Source: a bacterium (GTDB lineage Bacteria; Myxococcota_A; Bradymonadia; UBA7976; UBA1532). From it: a stretch of 64,000 nucleotides of DNA. Both the position numbers and the translations under genes were made by a program. The notes beneath the pieces were generated by a model. The model did no database searches and was not told where the DNA came from. It saw only the letters and a program-made list of their open reading frames with translations. This document shows, in pieces, positions 62,799-64,000 of the stretch; the first letter of the stretch is position 1, and every line of letters starts with the position of its first letter. Location: positions 1-64,000 of the forward strand of contig JAUHXC010000018.1 in the NCBI GenBank assembly GCA_030427205.1. Direction: 5' to 3'.

Positions 62799-63272
62799 GA
62801 GGGTGCGCACAGCCGCAGCGAGCGCGACCCGTCGATGAGCGATGGCCGACCCGGCGCCGTGGGGCGCCCGGGCGCGGCCTGCGGCGATGGCTGCTGCCAA
62901 ACCCGCCGCCAGAGACCAACCCCCGGGAACAGACCGTGGATCGACCTCGCAGTTCAATGGGCTCGTGCGCCACGATTCGCGCCGGAGCGCTTCGGGCGGC
63001 GGCGAGGCCGGGGGGAACAGACCGTGGATGACGCCGCGGGTCCACTGGAAAATCCCTGTCGTCGGTCGCGACCGTCCGGACGCACCGCTGGATGTCACAC
63101 GGCGCGGTGACGCTCGCGGGGTGCTCCACTGACATCGGCAGGTCCTGATCCAACGGCGTTCGTCGACTCCGACAGCGCCCGATGCATCTCCGATTGGGTG
63201 GATGCGCGTCGGCCCGCGGGGTCTGTCCTCTGGTGGCAGGAAACCCCAAACCGGTGCGCGACGCAACAATTA

Positions 63273-63290
63273 CTGACATGAAATTGTCAG
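63273..63290. promoter_or_regulatory. Dyad CTGACA-N6-TGTCAG, second candidate operator
   Basis: CTGACATGAAATTGTCAG is a perfect 6-bp inverted repeat with a 6-nt centre, embedded in an AT-rich patch and followed by GAG like the first copy. It is 67 nt downstream of the kinase stop and not next to a clear target start. Confidence 0.5.
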
Positions 63291-63357
63291 GAGCCCACCG
63301 TGGAGCCCCCGCGCGGGCGACCGTTCGGTCGCGTCGACCCGGCGAAACGCCTGCCCG

Positions 63358-64000
63358 TCACTGCCCGCCGGCGCCGCCCTCTGCGGGCGTCCCGCCGCCG
63401 ATCTTGATCTTGACGGGCTCTTCCTCGACCTCGTCGGGCGGGTCGCCGCTCAATACGATGGCCAGGATCGCGCCGACGATGGCGAGCACCGCGAGGACGA
63501 TGACCGGCACCAGCCACCGCGGCGGGCCGCTGCGCCGCACCGTGGGCACCGCGGCGGTGCTCATCGAATCCGGCGGGGGCGGGTTGCGCGGCAGCCGACG
63601 CGGCTTGGGCAGGTTGGCCAGACGCTGCTGGGTATCGTCGTCCAGCATCAGGGTCGCGCCGAGATCGTCTTCTTGCAGCGTGGCTTCGAGATCGGGCTTC
63701 GCCGGCGCCCCTTCGCACGCCGCGCGCAGCGCCTGGGCCATCGAGCTGGCGTCGGCGAAGCGCTCGCCGGGCTGCTTGGACAACGCCCGCAGCACCGCCC
63801 GGGCCAACGCGGGCGGCACACCGAGCGCCGGGTCGATCGGCGGCACCGGGCGGTTGATGTGGGCCATCAGGATCTCGATGGCCGCGCCGTCGACGAACGG
63901 CGCGCGCCCCGTCAGCAGCTCGTACAGGATCACCCCGAGCGAGTAGAGGTCGCTGCGCCCGTCGAGGGGCAGATCCTGCGCCTGCTCCGGCGACATGTAG
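63358..64000 (-). CDS. Ser/Thr protein kinase, C-terminal part (truncated by the window)
   Basis: Only the 3' end is in the window; the reading frame runs past 64000. The visible part starts at the activation-loop end YMSPEQAQ, continues with SDLYSLGVILYELLTGRAPF and the last kinase helices (RALSKQPGERFADASSMAQALRAA-like), then a juxtamembrane linker and one transmembrane helix (WLVPVIVLAVLAIVGAILA). A short Gly-rich tail with KIKIGGG follows. This is the Hanks-type (PASTA-less) membrane kinase architecture common in Myxococcota; it phosphorylates Ser/Thr on partner proteins. The extracellular part is very short, so ligand sensing may need another protein. Confidence 0.9.
   Translation of the reverse strand, partial: YMSPEQAQDLPLDGRSDLYSLGVILYELLTGRAPFVDGAAIEILMAHINRPVPPIDPALGVPPALARAVLRALSKQPGERFADASSMAQALRAACEGAPAKPDLEATLQEDDLGATLMLDDDTQQRLANLPKPRRLPRNPPPPDSMSTAAVPTVRRSGPPRWLVPVIVLAVLAIVGAILAIVLSGDPPDEVEEEPVKIKIGGGTPAEGGAGGQ

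Larger units (their letters stand above)
62739..63357. other. Intergenic region with dyads and a direct repeat
   Basis: No credible protein gene is seen in these 619 nt; reading frames are Arg/Pro-rich. It holds two related dyads (62781-62798 and 63273-63290) and a perfect 17-nt direct repeat GGGAACAGACCGTGGAT at 62925-62941 and 63013-63029. Confidence 0.55.

Noticed and set aside
62739..63269. N-terminal extension of the WYL regulator
   Set aside because: The family N-terminus and a strong Shine-Dalgarno place the start at 62738; the extension is Arg/Pro-rich and crosses the likely operator.

Overview
This 64 kb window comes from a very GC-rich bacterial chromosome (about 70% GC by eye). 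It is most likely a member of the Myxococcota (formerly Deltaproteobacteria). Three things point that way: a MYXO-CTERM-type C-terminal tag on the DUF2330 protein (13304-15097); a dense set of secreted lipoproteins with Gly-Glu, Pro-Glu or Ala-Asp tethers, Cys-rich modules, MopE-like calcium motifs and kelch or PPC folds; and a Ser/Thr protein kinase at the right edge. Order and genus cannot be resolved from the sequence. No rRNA, tRNA, IS element, phage block or CRISPR array was found.

Layout. 337-9406 (+): two large lipoproteins and an outer-membrane beta-barrel. 9411-13122 (-): an N-formylglutamate amidohydrolase, a translationally coupled lipoprotein/fibre pair and a tiny membrane protein. 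13304-21952: DUF2330/MYXO-CTERM protein, HEAT-like protein, pappalysin-like metalloprotease, transglutaminase-elicitor lipoprotein, a noncoding array of five structured repeats (19990-20459) and another Cys-rich lipoprotein. 21959-29829 (-): a CotH/C-type-lectin lipoprotein, a small Cys-pair protein, an SRPBCC-epimerase fusion, a DUF523-DUF1722 protein and a Cys-rich lipoprotein. 30001-35872: PRPP synthetase, a beta-propeller/vanadium-haloperoxidase lipoprotein, an O6-alkylguanine-DNA alkyltransferase and a VWA lipoprotein. 35876-53219 (-): ferritin-like protein, small lipoprotein, Ca-motif lipoprotein, then two giant tandem paralogues (2172 and 2431 aa). 53460-61758: universal stress protein, a DUF1588-type cytochrome with its Tat-exported DUF1501 partner, and two lipoproteins. 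62019-64000 (-): a WYL regulator and the 3' end of a kinase gene.

How it fits together. About half of the genes encode predicted envelope or surface proteins: a lipobox Cys, a low-complexity tether, then adhesion, lectin, protease, transglutaminase or peroxidase modules. The housekeeping genes (prs, ogt, usp, FGase) are scattered singletons between them. Many convergent genes are separated by only 3-22 nt.

The most novel items are two. First, the five-unit array between 19870 and 20887: a 14-nt core is constant while the flanking arms change in a base-paired, compensatory way, which is the signature of a folded nucleic acid. Second, the giant paralogue pair: long helical regions, a LysM-like and an OmpA-like segment but no signal peptide, and C-terminal halves where different tandem repeats surround a conserved 47-residue domain present four times. 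An 18-bp dyad occurs twice around the WYL regulator and is a candidate operator.
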